Assembly (NCBI GenBank): GCA_025963905.1 | Contig: JAOPZW010000238.1 | Span: 1-32,097, forward strand | Length of the DNA stretch: 32,097 nucleotides | Reading direction: 5' to 3' | DNA from: Solirubrobacterales bacterium | GTDB taxonomy: Bacteria; Actinomycetota; Thermoleophilia; Solirubrobacterales; Solirubrobacteraceae | In this document: positions 25,980-32,097 of the stretch, in pieces | Layout of the letters: each line of letters begins with the position of its first letter | Numbering within the stretch: the stretch's first letter is position 1 | Program-made: the position numbers and the translations under genes | Notes under the pieces: model-generated | Told to the model about the DNA's origin: nothing | The model's database searches: none | The model's input: the letters and a program-made list of their open reading frames with translations, nothing else

Positions 25980-26232
25980 CGCTTCGCGTCGGCGAGGCCG
26001 AGGCTGAGCCGTGACCGCCACCCTAATCGGGCGCGTGCCGAGCGTCCGGCAACCCCCGCAGAGCGGGAGGTCGCTGACGGCGAGCGGCTGCTCTCGCCAG
26101 CTCCAAAAGCAGGTCTTGCCGGACACGGAGCGAGCGGGTGCCTTGCAACAGAACCACGCGATAGATCGCCGCGGCGCGTCTGACCGCTGCGCGAACAGGC
26201 GGTCGCCCCCGGAGGCGAGGTAATCCGTGGCG

Positions 26233-27126
26233 TCAGTGCTTCTGGTTCGGCCGCACTAGTTCGTCGAGCCGCGACAGGAAGAGCTTGAGAATCGGCGAGG
26301 TGTTCGACTTGCTGTAGCCGACTGCTAGATCGATCTGTGCCTCGCCTTCGAGCGGACGGCTGACGACAGACGGCGGCAGCAGGTTCTTGGCATCGGCGGG
26401 CATCATTGCCAGCCCGGGGGTGGATGCGACGAGGGACAGGCGCATCGCCATGTTGTCCGCCCCGTGATCGAGTTTGATGTCGAGCCCTGAGCGGCGGAGG
26501 TAGTCTTCGGTGACGGCGCGCAGCACGGTGGCCTTGTTCGAGCCGCCGATGACATGCTCGCCCGCGAAATCTTGCGGGCGCACTGGTTCGCGCGCGGTGG
26601 GGCGATGGTCGCTGGGCATCAGGACGATGAGCGGCTCCCGGTCGACAACGTGGTACTCGAGGTCGTAGCCCGGCTCCACCCGCAGGAAGGCCAGGTCCAG
26701 CTGGGCGCGGGCGAGCGCTTCCGCGAGGTCCGGCGAGTTGTCGCTGGTGACCGTGACGTGGATGTTCTTGAGTTCGTCGTGCAGCACCTGCATCGCCTGC
26801 GGCAGCCAGTTCATCTCGTGCCCGGTTTGGAAGCCGATCGCGAAGGGGTTCTTTTTTGCGGGTTGCGCCGCGCTGCGTGCCGTTTCGACCGCGGCATCGA
26901 CATGCATCAGCGCCAGGCGGGCGTGGTCGAGAAAGGCTTTACCCGCGGCGGTCGGCTCGACGCCATGAACGCTGCGCGACAGCAGCTCGACCCCGACCTG
27001 ATGCTCCAGATCCCGGATCTGCCGGCTCAGCGACGGCTGCGAGGTGTGCAGCCGGCGCTTGGCCGCCTCCGTGAGGCTGCCGATTTCGGCGACGGCAATG
27101 AAATACCGCAGATGTCGCAGCTCCAT
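26233..27126 (-). CDS. LysR-family transcriptional regulator
   Basis: 297 residues, normal length. The winged helix-turn-helix spans residues 1-60 (MELRHLRYFIAVAEIGSLTEAAKRRLHTSQPSLSRQIRDLEHQVGVELLSR). The effector domain from about 90 shows the expected strands (FAIGFQTGHEMNWLPQAM, HVTVTSDNSPDLAEAL, LDLAFLRVEPG, EPLIVLMPSDH). It is divergent from the SDR-hydrolase-DUF427 operon, the usual LysR arrangement for regulating a neighbouring catabolic set in response to its substrate. The shared intergenic region holds a 15-bp inverted repeat and a dyad over a candidate promoter. Confidence 0.93.
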   Translation of the reverse strand: MELRHLRYFIAVAEIGSLTEAAKRRLHTSQPSLSRQIRDLEHQVGVELLSRSVHGVEPTAAGKAFLDHARLALMHVDAAVETARSAAQPAKKNPFAIGFQTGHEMNWLPQAMQVLHDELKNIHVTVTSDNSPDLAEALARAQLDLAFLRVEPGYDLEYHVVDREPLIVLMPSDHRPTAREPVRPQDFAGEHVIGGSNKATVLRAVTEDYLRRSGLDIKLDHGADNMAMRLSLVASTPGLAMMPADAKNLLPPSVVSRPLEGEAQIDLAVGYSKSNTSPILKLFLSRLDELVRPNQKH

Positions 27127-27138
27127 TGCGCTCCCATG

Positions 27139-27153
27139 CCTGTGAGGTATGCC
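27139..27153 (-). repeat. 15-bp inverted repeat, lysR-side copy
   Basis: CCTGTGAGGTATGCC on the plus strand, the exact reverse complement of 27281-27295. Relative to lysR it lies in the leader, 12 bases before the ATG. Each of the two divergent genes therefore carries the same element just before its start codon. Confidence 0.85.
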
Positions 27154-27174
27154 ACCAGCTTACAGAGGGGGTTC

Positions 27175-27217
27175 TTTTCAATTCCGCCACAAGCCCCTAG
27201 TATGTGGGCTGTGGCGG
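27175..27217 (+). promoter_or_regulatory. Candidate SDR-operon promoter with overlapping dyad
   Basis: TTTTCA (27175-27180) and TAGTAT (27198-27203) with a 17-base spacer resemble a sigma-70 promoter reading toward the SDR operon. CCGCCACAAGCCC (27184-27196) and GGGCTGTGGCGG (27206-27217) form a dyad with a single mismatch gap, lying across spacer and -10. A LysR operator is the natural guess. Confidence 0.5.
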
Positions 27218-27280
27218 CCTCGTGCAGCCCGTCCGAGCGCCGGGCATTGGCGTGGCCGCTGGGCCGGCCATGCGCGACAA

Positions 27281-27295
27281 GGCATACCTCACAGG
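27281..27295 (+). repeat. 15-bp inverted repeat, SDR-side copy
   Basis: GGCATACCTCACAGG, exact reverse complement of 27139-27153. Its end merges with the SDR ribosome site (AGGAGG, 27293-27298), 6 bases before the ATG. A factor or RNA binding here would hide the ribosome site. Confidence 0.85.
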
Positions 27296-27304
27296 AGGTG
27301 AAAA

Positions 27305-28050
27305 ATGGACAAGCCCGTCACTCTGATCACGGGAGCGCTCACCGGCATCGGCCGCGCCGCCGCCGTCGCCTTCGCCAAGAAGGGGGCGAAGGTGGTCGTT
27401 GCCGGTCGGCGCGATGAGGCCGGCAAGGCGCTCGTCAAGGAGCTGCGCCTTTTCGGTTCGGAGGCCGAGTTTATCAACGCGGACGTTCGCAAGGAGGATG
27501 ACGTCCGCAATATGGTCGACAAGACCGTCGCGCGGTTTGGGCGTCTCGATGTCGCCGTGAACAACGCCGCCACCGAAGGTGCGGTCGGCCCGATCACGGA
27601 CCAGACGGCGGAAAGCTTTGCCGCGACGTTCGAGACCAACGTTCTCGCGTGGTCCTGAGCATGAAGCACGAAGTGCGCGCCATGCAGGCCCAGGGGAGCG
27701 GCAACATCATCAACATCTCCTCGACCTACGGGCACGAGGGGGCGGCTGGAGCCTCGACCTACGTCGCCGCCAAGCACGCCGTCGAAGGCATCACCAAGTC
27801 GGTAGCGCTCGAACTGGCCAAGTCGGGAATCCGGGTGAACGCCGTGGCCCCTGGCCCGACGGACACCGGCATGCTGACCCGCTTTACCGGCACGGCGGAG
27901 AACAAGGCGGCTCTGGCGACTCAGGTGCCGCTGGGGCGTCTCGGCCTCTCCGAGGAAGTCGCCGACGGCATCGTCTTCATCGGATCGGACGAAGCCAGGT
28001 TCATCACCGGCCACATCCTCAACGTCGACGGTGGTCACAGCGCCAACTGA
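27305..28050 (+). CDS. Short-chain dehydrogenase/reductase (copy 1), one-base frameshift
   Basis: Starts ATG 27305 after a strong AGGAGG. NAD(P)-binding TGALTGIG (9-16), NADVRKEDDV and NNAATEG are intact. The frame breaks near 27646-27649, where TTCTCGCGTGG seems to lack one G of TTCTCGGCGTGG; the next frame resumes VLSMKHEVRAM to a stop at 28050. Adding one base gives 248 residues, identical in length to the paralogue at 29835-30581, with the catalytic Ser140, Tyr153 and Lys157 in place (NISSTYG, YVAAK). A classical cytosolic SDR oxidising or reducing an alcohol/ketone; substrate unknown. First gene of the LysR-divergent operon. The frameshift is likely a sequence error. Confidence 0.82.
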
Positions 28051-28088
28051 TCCTGTCCAGAGGGCATCCAGGGACCCAGGAGGCTACC

Positions 28089-28976
28089 GTGACGATCCAC
28101 ACTCACCAGACTGCGCCGACGCAGTTCGTCGAGGCCAAGGGCATCCGCTTCGCTTACCGGCGCTTCGGCAAACCGGGTGGCGAGCCGCTCGTCTTCAATA
28201 TGCATTTCACCGGCACGATGGATCACTGGGATCCACTCGTGACCGACGGCCTCGCGGCGACGCGGGAGGTGATCTTGTTCGACAATGCGGGCATCTCCAG
28301 CACGAGCGGCGAGACGCCGGCCTCGGTCGAAGAGATGGCGGCCAACGCGGCGGCGTTCATCAGGGCCCTCGGTCTGACGAGAGTGGACGTCCTCGGGTTC
28401 TCCATTGGCGGGACGGTCGCTCAAGCGCTGACGGTCGCCGAACCTGGTCTGGTTCGCCGCTTGATTTTGGTGGGCACCGGCCCGCGGGGCGGAGAGGGCA
28501 TGGCGAGCCTGACGCCTGAGGCCCAGGCCGTGTTCGGCGCGACCTATGCGAACCCAGACGAGGTGTGGCTGGGCGCGTTCTTCACGCCGTCCGAGGCAAG
28601 CCAGGCTGCTGGCCGCGCCTTCCTGAAGCGGTTTCGCCTGCGAACGGAAGGCCGCGATCCCGAAGTCGGCGAACAGGTCGCGCCAGCCCAGCTCGATGCG
28701 CTGGCGAAGTGGGGCGCGCCGCGCGCGGGCGCCCTCGACTATCTCCGAGAGATCACCCAGCCGACGCTGGTGATCAACGGCAGCAACGACGTGCTCGTCT
28801 ATTCCGTGAATTCATTCACTCTGCAGCAGAATCTGCCCAACGCCGAGCTAATCCTCTATCCGGACTCTAACCACGGGTCGCAGTACCAGTATCCGACGCT
28901 GTTCGTCGCCGACGTCGCCCGGTTCCTGGACGCCGACACGCCCTTCCCGACCCCCAAGGAGGCTCACAATGCCTGA
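28089..28976 (+). CDS. Alpha/beta hydrolase
   Basis: 295 residues from GTG 28089, five bases after AGGAGG (28078-28083). The triad is visible: Ser105 in the nucleophile elbow GFSIGG, Asp234 in NGSNDVLV and His262 in DSNHGS. An N-terminal beta-sheet (GIRFAYRRFGKPGGEPLVFNMHFTGTMDHWDPLV) precedes it. The oxyanion-loop HGxx motif is replaced by HFTG. The fold covers esterases, epoxide and C-C hydrolases and cofactor-free haloperoxidases, so the reaction is open. Its end overlaps the DUF427 start by 8 bases. Co-transcribed with the SDR. Confidence 0.9.
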   Translation: MTIHTHQTAPTQFVEAKGIRFAYRRFGKPGGEPLVFNMHFTGTMDHWDPLVTDGLAATREVILFDNAGISSTSGETPASVEEMAANAAAFIRALGLTRVDVLGFSIGGTVAQALTVAEPGLVRRLILVGTGPRGGEGMASLTPEAQAVFGATYANPDEVWLGAFFTPSEASQAAGRAFLKRFRLRTEGRDPEVGEQVAPAQLDALAKWGAPRAGALDYLREITQPTLVINGSNDVLVYSVNSFTLQQNLPNAELILYPDSNHGSQYQYPTLFVADVARFLDADTPFPTPKEAHNA

Positions 28977-29376
28977 CCGGTCGATGAAGATTCCGGGTCC
29001 TGACCACCCGATCGAGATCCAGCCCAACGGGTCGCGCGTCGTCGTCACCGTAGGCGGCCAGATCATCGCCGACACGCGCGCGGCGCTGACGCTCAGCGAG
29101 GCGGCCTATCCGCCCGTGCAGTACATCCCGCGCCGGGATGTCGACATGGCCGCGCTCACGCGGAGCGATCACACGACCTACTGTCCGTACAAGGGCGACG
29201 CCTCGTATTTCAGCATTCCGGCCGGCGGCGATCGTGCGACGAACGCGGTGTGGACCTACGAAACGCCCTTCCCGGCGATGGCCGCGATCCGGGACTACGT
29301 CGCCTTCTACCCGGACCGCGTCGATGAAATCACGTCCAAGATCCTCGCCCCCGATCGACGGCCTGCGGTAGGCTAG
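28969..29376 (+). CDS. Single-domain DUF427 protein
   Basis: 135 residues, start ATG 28969 after AAGGAGG and inside the hydrolase end. The whole chain is one DUF427 module: VVVTVGGQIIADTRAALTLSE, VQYIPRRDVDM, TTYCPYKGDASYFS and AVWTYETPFPAM. The CPYKG and WTY signatures match module 2 of the tandem protein at 2914-3729. Last gene of the LysR-linked operon. Function of the domain is not established. Confidence 0.9.
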   Translation: MPDRSMKIPGPDHPIEIQPNGSRVVVTVGGQIIADTRAALTLSEAAYPPVQYIPRRDVDMAALTRSDHTTYCPYKGDASYFSIPAGGDRATNAVWTYETPFPAMAAIRDYVAFYPDRVDEITSKILAPDRRPAVG

Positions 29377-29834
29377 GTCGTCCAGCAAGGGCGCCGTGAG
29401 GCCGGAAATCCCTTAATATCGGACACCCAAGGCGCCTTAGCGGCGCATCGGCTCGGACCTCGCACCCACCTTCCCTGCGGACTATCGAGGTGAGTTCGCC
29501 CCATCAGGCGTTTTGGAAGCCGTGTGAGCAATTGTGTCAGACCGAGCCCGACGGCTTCCGCCCCAGCGTTGGGGGCGCCGGTCCGCGGGCCTGTCCCAAT
29601 TGGAGGGATTTTCGACCTCACGAGGCCGCCGCCTGCTCGCATAGAGTCGTTGCGAGTAAGCGACTGTCTTGAGGTTCTACCGATGCTCGCTGGGGTTTGC
29701 TGACCAGCCTGCTGAACCCGTTGCTGCGGCGCTGGCAGGTCCGGCGAGCTTCGAAGGGGTTTCCAAAGCGCCCTCCAAGCCAGCGGTCTGGTCTCCGCGG
29801 GAGGCTGGAGGATACATCTCGGAGGACTGAAGCC
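29377..29834. other. 458-base spacer between the two SDR units
   Basis: No supported gene. It contains the perfect palindrome AAGGCGCCTT (29429-29438) and a short inverted repeat AGTCG/CGACT (about 29646-29667). No copy of the 15-bp lysR element is present. An open frame from 29697 runs into the second SDR but lacks a ribosome site, and that SDR has its own start and GGAGGA. The segment may be a leftover of duplication or of an inserted element; it separates two otherwise similar units. Confidence 0.45.
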
Positions 29835-30581
29835 ATGAACGAGCACGTCGTTCTGATTACCGGCGCGTTGACCGGCATTGGCCGCGCAACCGCATTGGCC
29901 TTCGCCGACGAAGGCAATCGAATCGTGATCGGTGGGCGCCACCAGGACGCCGGCGATGCGCTGATTTCGGAACTGCGCGGCAAGAACGTCGAGGCCGAGT
30001 TTCTATCGGCGGACGTCCGCAACGAAGAAGACGTGCGCGGCCTCGTCGACCGGACCGTCGCAAGGTTTGGCCGCCTGGACGTGGCCGTAAACGCAGCTGG
30101 CACCGAGGGCAAGCCCGGTCCACTCACCGAGCAGACCGCGGAAAGTTACGCCGCGACCTTCGACACCAATGTCCTGGGGACCATGCTCAGCATGAAGCAC
30201 GAACTGCGCGTGATGAAGGCGCAGGGCAAAGGCAGCATCGTCAACATCTCCTCGACCTACGGCCACCAGGGCGCCGCCCGCGCGCCGGTCTATGCCGCCA
30301 GCAAGCACGCTGTCGAAGGGCTGACCCGGTCAGCGGCGCTGGAGGCCGCAGGGGCGGGCGTCCGGGTCAACGCGGTCGCGCCGGGGCCGATCCAGACCGG
30401 GTTGCTCGACCGTTTCACCGGCACCGAGGAGAACAAGGCGACGCTGGCGTCAGGCGTGCCGCTCGGCCGGATCGGGACTCCCGATGAGATCGCCCGCATG
30501 ATCGTTTTTCTTGGATCGGAGGCGGCGTCGTTCCTGACCGGCCAGATCGTCACCGTTGATGGCGGCAAGACGGCGGGCTGA
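29835..30581 (+). CDS. Short-chain dehydrogenase/reductase (copy 2)
   Basis: 248 residues, ATG 29835 after GGAGGA (29820-29825). TGALTGIG (9-16) binds the nucleotide; SADVRNEEDV places the adenine contact; the NNAG motif reads NAAG. The catalytic triad is Ser140 (NISSTYG), Tyr153 and Lys157 (YAASK). The C-terminal tail QIVTVDGG is typical of glucose-1-dehydrogenase-like SDRs. Closely related to the frameshifted copy at 27305-28050 along its full length, clearly a duplication. Followed by the NTF2-like gene after 37 bases. Confidence 0.93.
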   Translation: MNEHVVLITGALTGIGRATALAFADEGNRIVIGGRHQDAGDALISELRGKNVEAEFLSADVRNEEDVRGLVDRTVARFGRLDVAVNAAGTEGKPGPLTEQTAESYAATFDTNVLGTMLSMKHELRVMKAQGKGSIVNISSTYGHQGAARAPVYAASKHAVEGLTRSAALEAAGAGVRVNAVAPGPIQTGLLDRFTGTEENKATLASGVPLGRIGTPDEIARMIVFLGSEAASFLTGQIVTVDGGKTAG

Positions 30582-30618
30582 ACGCGTTACGGACCCCAAA
30601 GATCGAGGAGGCGGCAAG

Positions 30619-31062
30619 ATGACCGCGCAGCGCGACATTGACCGAGACAAGTCCACAGTGGACGCTTTTTACAGACTGGGAGCGGAAGGCCGCCTTACGG
30701 ACTTTGCGTCGTACGTGCATCCAGACTTCAAGGTCACCGCGCCCAATTATTTGCCCTGGGGCGGCACGCACCTGGCCGCATTCTTTAACGGCGAAATCCT
30801 GCCCAATCTGCCGAAGGACCTAGATTTCTCGCGGTTCAGCTACGGCAGCGTGGCCGCGGAGGCGGGCCGGGTCGCCGTGTTGGCCAACATGGGCGTGACC
30901 GGCGCCGACGCAATGATCCAGATCGCCGACCACTGGACGGTTAAGGATGGAAGCGTCATGGCGCTCTGGGTCGCCTACTTCGAGCCCCAGGCCCTCCTGG
31001 ACAAGCTCGGCATCGTCCACGGTCTCGGACGCCGCGTGACGCAGACGGAACCCCAATTGTGA
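30619..31062 (+). CDS. NTF2/SnoaL-like small protein
   Basis: 147 residues, ATG 30619 after GAGGAGG (30605-30611). A leading helix (DKSTVDAFYRLGAEGRLTDFASYVHPDFKVTAPNYLPWGG) and curved sheet (VAVLANMGVTGADAMIQIADHWTVKDGSVMALWVAYFEP) match the cone-shaped NTF2 fold. Members include ketosteroid isomerase, SnoaL cyclases, limonene-epoxide hydrolase and many binding proteins. Catalytic residues cannot be assigned. Its place after an SDR suggests action on the same small carbonyl or hydroxy compound. Confidence 0.82.
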   Translation: MTAQRDIDRDKSTVDAFYRLGAEGRLTDFASYVHPDFKVTAPNYLPWGGTHLAAFFNGEILPNLPKDLDFSRFSYGSVAAEAGRVAVLANMGVTGADAMIQIADHWTVKDGSVMALWVAYFEPQALLDKLGIVHGLGRRVTQTEPQL

Positions 31063-31169
31063 TCGGTCTGGCCGGGAAAACGGCCCCCGTCACTTGAGCG
31101 CCCCGGCATCGGCCGGCCCAGCGCGTTGGCCCTTGCCCAGGTGGCAGGCCGGGAGAAGGAATACCGGAG

Positions 31170-31889
31170 ATGTCCGATCTGCTTCAGTTTGCGATTGAAG
31201 CGCACGGTGGCGAGGCCCGCTGGGCAACGGTCCGGTCCATCGTCGTCTCTTTCAACTTCTATGGCGCCCTCCTCGAACTAAAGGGCTTTCCGGGCCACCG
31301 ACGTCCGACGGTGTCGATCGATGCGCGAAATCCACGGACGGTAATCCAGCATCTCGAGGAGGGTGATGACCGGTGGATATTCACCCCCGATCGCGTCTGG
31401 ATCGAAAAACCGGACGGCTGGATCGAGCAGGAGCGATCGAATCCGCGCGGAGCCTTTGCCGGCCACGTCCGGACCACGCCATGGGATCGACTCCACCTCA
31501 CCTATTTCCTTGGCTATGCGGTGTGGAATTACCTCGCAGCTCCGTTCTTCTTCACCCGACCCGGGTTTTCAACGCGGGAGCTCGAAAATCACACCGAAAC
31601 CCGCGACGTGTGGCGGGTCCTTCAGGTCACCTATCCAGACGGCTTTCCGGCGCACACCAAGGTGCAGAAGCTGTACTTCGACGAGGCCGGTTTGCTGAAG
31701 CGGCTGGACTACGAAACCGATGTCCTAGGCGGTGTCGCAGCCCACTATTGCTATGACCCCCAGAACTTTGACGGTCTCATAGTTCCGACGCTTCGCCGGG
31801 TGGTGAGACGCACGCCCGAGGGTCCGATCCTCTCTGGCCCGACTTCATTTGCTCTCGACTACACCGATGTGCGGGTCGACAGGCTCTGA
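31170..31889 (+). CDS. Conserved-looking protein of unknown function (LolA-like strand pattern)
   Basis: 239 residues, ATG 31170 after a GGAGAAGGA/CGGAG stretch. No signal peptide, no long membrane segment. The opening LLQFAIEAHGGEARWATVRSIVVSF and later DDRWIFTPDRVWIEKPDGWIEQ, VWRVLQVTYPDGFPAHTKVQKLYFDEAGLLKRLDYETDVLGG recall the half-barrel repeats of LolA/outer-membrane-sorting proteins, where a substrate-sensing sheet ends in YFDEAGLLKR-type strands. That likeness is only structural intuition, and a cytosolic location would be unusual for LolA. I do not assign a function. Last intact gene of the right-hand set. Confidence 0.7.
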   Translation: MSDLLQFAIEAHGGEARWATVRSIVVSFNFYGALLELKGFPGHRRPTVSIDARNPRTVIQHLEEGDDRWIFTPDRVWIEKPDGWIEQERSNPRGAFAGHVRTTPWDRLHLTYFLGYAVWNYLAAPFFFTRPGFSTRELENHTETRDVWRVLQVTYPDGFPAHTKVQKLYFDEAGLLKRLDYETDVLGGVAAHYCYDPQNFDGLIVPTLRRVVRRTPEGPILSGPTSFALDYTDVRVDRL

Positions 31890-31922
31890 GAAGTCGTGTC
31901 CCGATGAACGCCAGGCTGCCAC

Positions 31923-32097
31923 TCAGCGTGTTGTGCCGAACATCACGAAGAGGATGGTAGCAGGCCGATCGCCACGATTGCGCCGGACGTATCGCGTCGC
32001 CTGCTGGACCACGACGTCGCCTGCGTAAATGTGTCCTTGTGATGTTTCGCCTGCCTAATTCCGCTCAAGCTTGGGTCATCCACCCTTCGATGCCCAT
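31923..32097 (-). pseudogene. C-terminal cupin-like fragment at the window edge
   Basis: Read leftward from 32054 there is an open stretch of 43 codons, AGETSQGHIYAGDVVVQQATRYVRRNRGDRPATILFVMFGTTR, ending at a TGA at 31923-31925. It looks like the last strands of a cupin. An in-frame TAG at 32055-32057 cuts it from the sequence to the right, where another frame stays open to the edge. Either a frameshifted gene continues beyond the window or this is a remnant. Too short for certainty. Confidence 0.4.

Noticed and set aside
1-32097. CRISPR array, rRNA genes, intact tRNA genes, known riboswitches
   Set aside because: No regularly spaced repeats, no rRNA signatures, no complete tRNA cloverleaf and no recognisable S-box or other riboswitch core were seen on either strand.

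Overview
The window reads as high-GC actinobacterial DNA. A lineage near Solirubrobacterales/Thermoleophilia is my guess from gene style, not something the sequence proves. It has two unlike halves.

Left half (about 144-21,700): one long, tightly packed sulfur-scavenging locus. A divergent cysteine-free Rrf2 regulator faces a short operon of flavin reductase, a degenerate RibBA-like protein and an SsuE/MsuE-type FMN reductase. After an AT-rich control region comes a 13-gene run, almost all joined by 1-8 base stop/start overlaps: tandem DUF427 protein; a 757-residue fusion of two acyl-CoA-dehydrogenase-like modules, the second SfnB/DszC-like; a lipoprotein solute-binding protein; a three-domain rhodanese; two DppB/DppC permeases; a fused DppD-DppF ATPase; an SsuD-like monooxygenase; three 442-residue NtaA/DszA-family monooxygenases; and two half-ABC exporters that look like an asymmetric heterodimer. 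A small TOBE-like protein follows with its own leader. The likely logic is import of an organosulfur compound by the Dpp-type system, C-S cleavage by FMN-dependent oxygenases fed by the two flavin reductases, sulfur handling by the rhodanese, and export of a product or by-product. The substrate cannot be read from the sequence.

Boundary (about 21,830-25,560): a tRNA 3'-half (anticodon loop to 3' end, tRNA-Phe-like) without its 5' half looks like an attachment-site scar. To its right lie a frameshifted aminoglycoside/choline-kinase-type phosphotransferase, a cupin and an ABM-like small protein that share a duplicated leader, a tyrosine recombinase reduced to its catalytic domain, and mostly uninformative DNA.

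Right half (about 25,560-32,097): a frameshifted VOC protein, then a LysR regulator divergent from SDR - alpha/beta hydrolase - DUF427, followed by a second SDR, an NTF2/SnoaL-like protein, a 239-residue unknown and a cupin-like fragment at the edge. Base composition is visibly lower in GC than on the left and the gene set looks proteobacterial, so transfer is plausible. The lysR-SDR gap holds a perfect 15-bp inverted repeat and a dyad over a candidate promoter.

Five genes carry single-base frameshifts at short runs (near 15,938, 20,681, 22,402, 25,771 and 27,647), although sequence on both sides stays well conserved. In two of them, restoring one base gives exactly the length of a neighbouring intact paralogue. 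Sequencing or assembly error is as likely as true decay, and the affected genes should be read as probably intact until checked.
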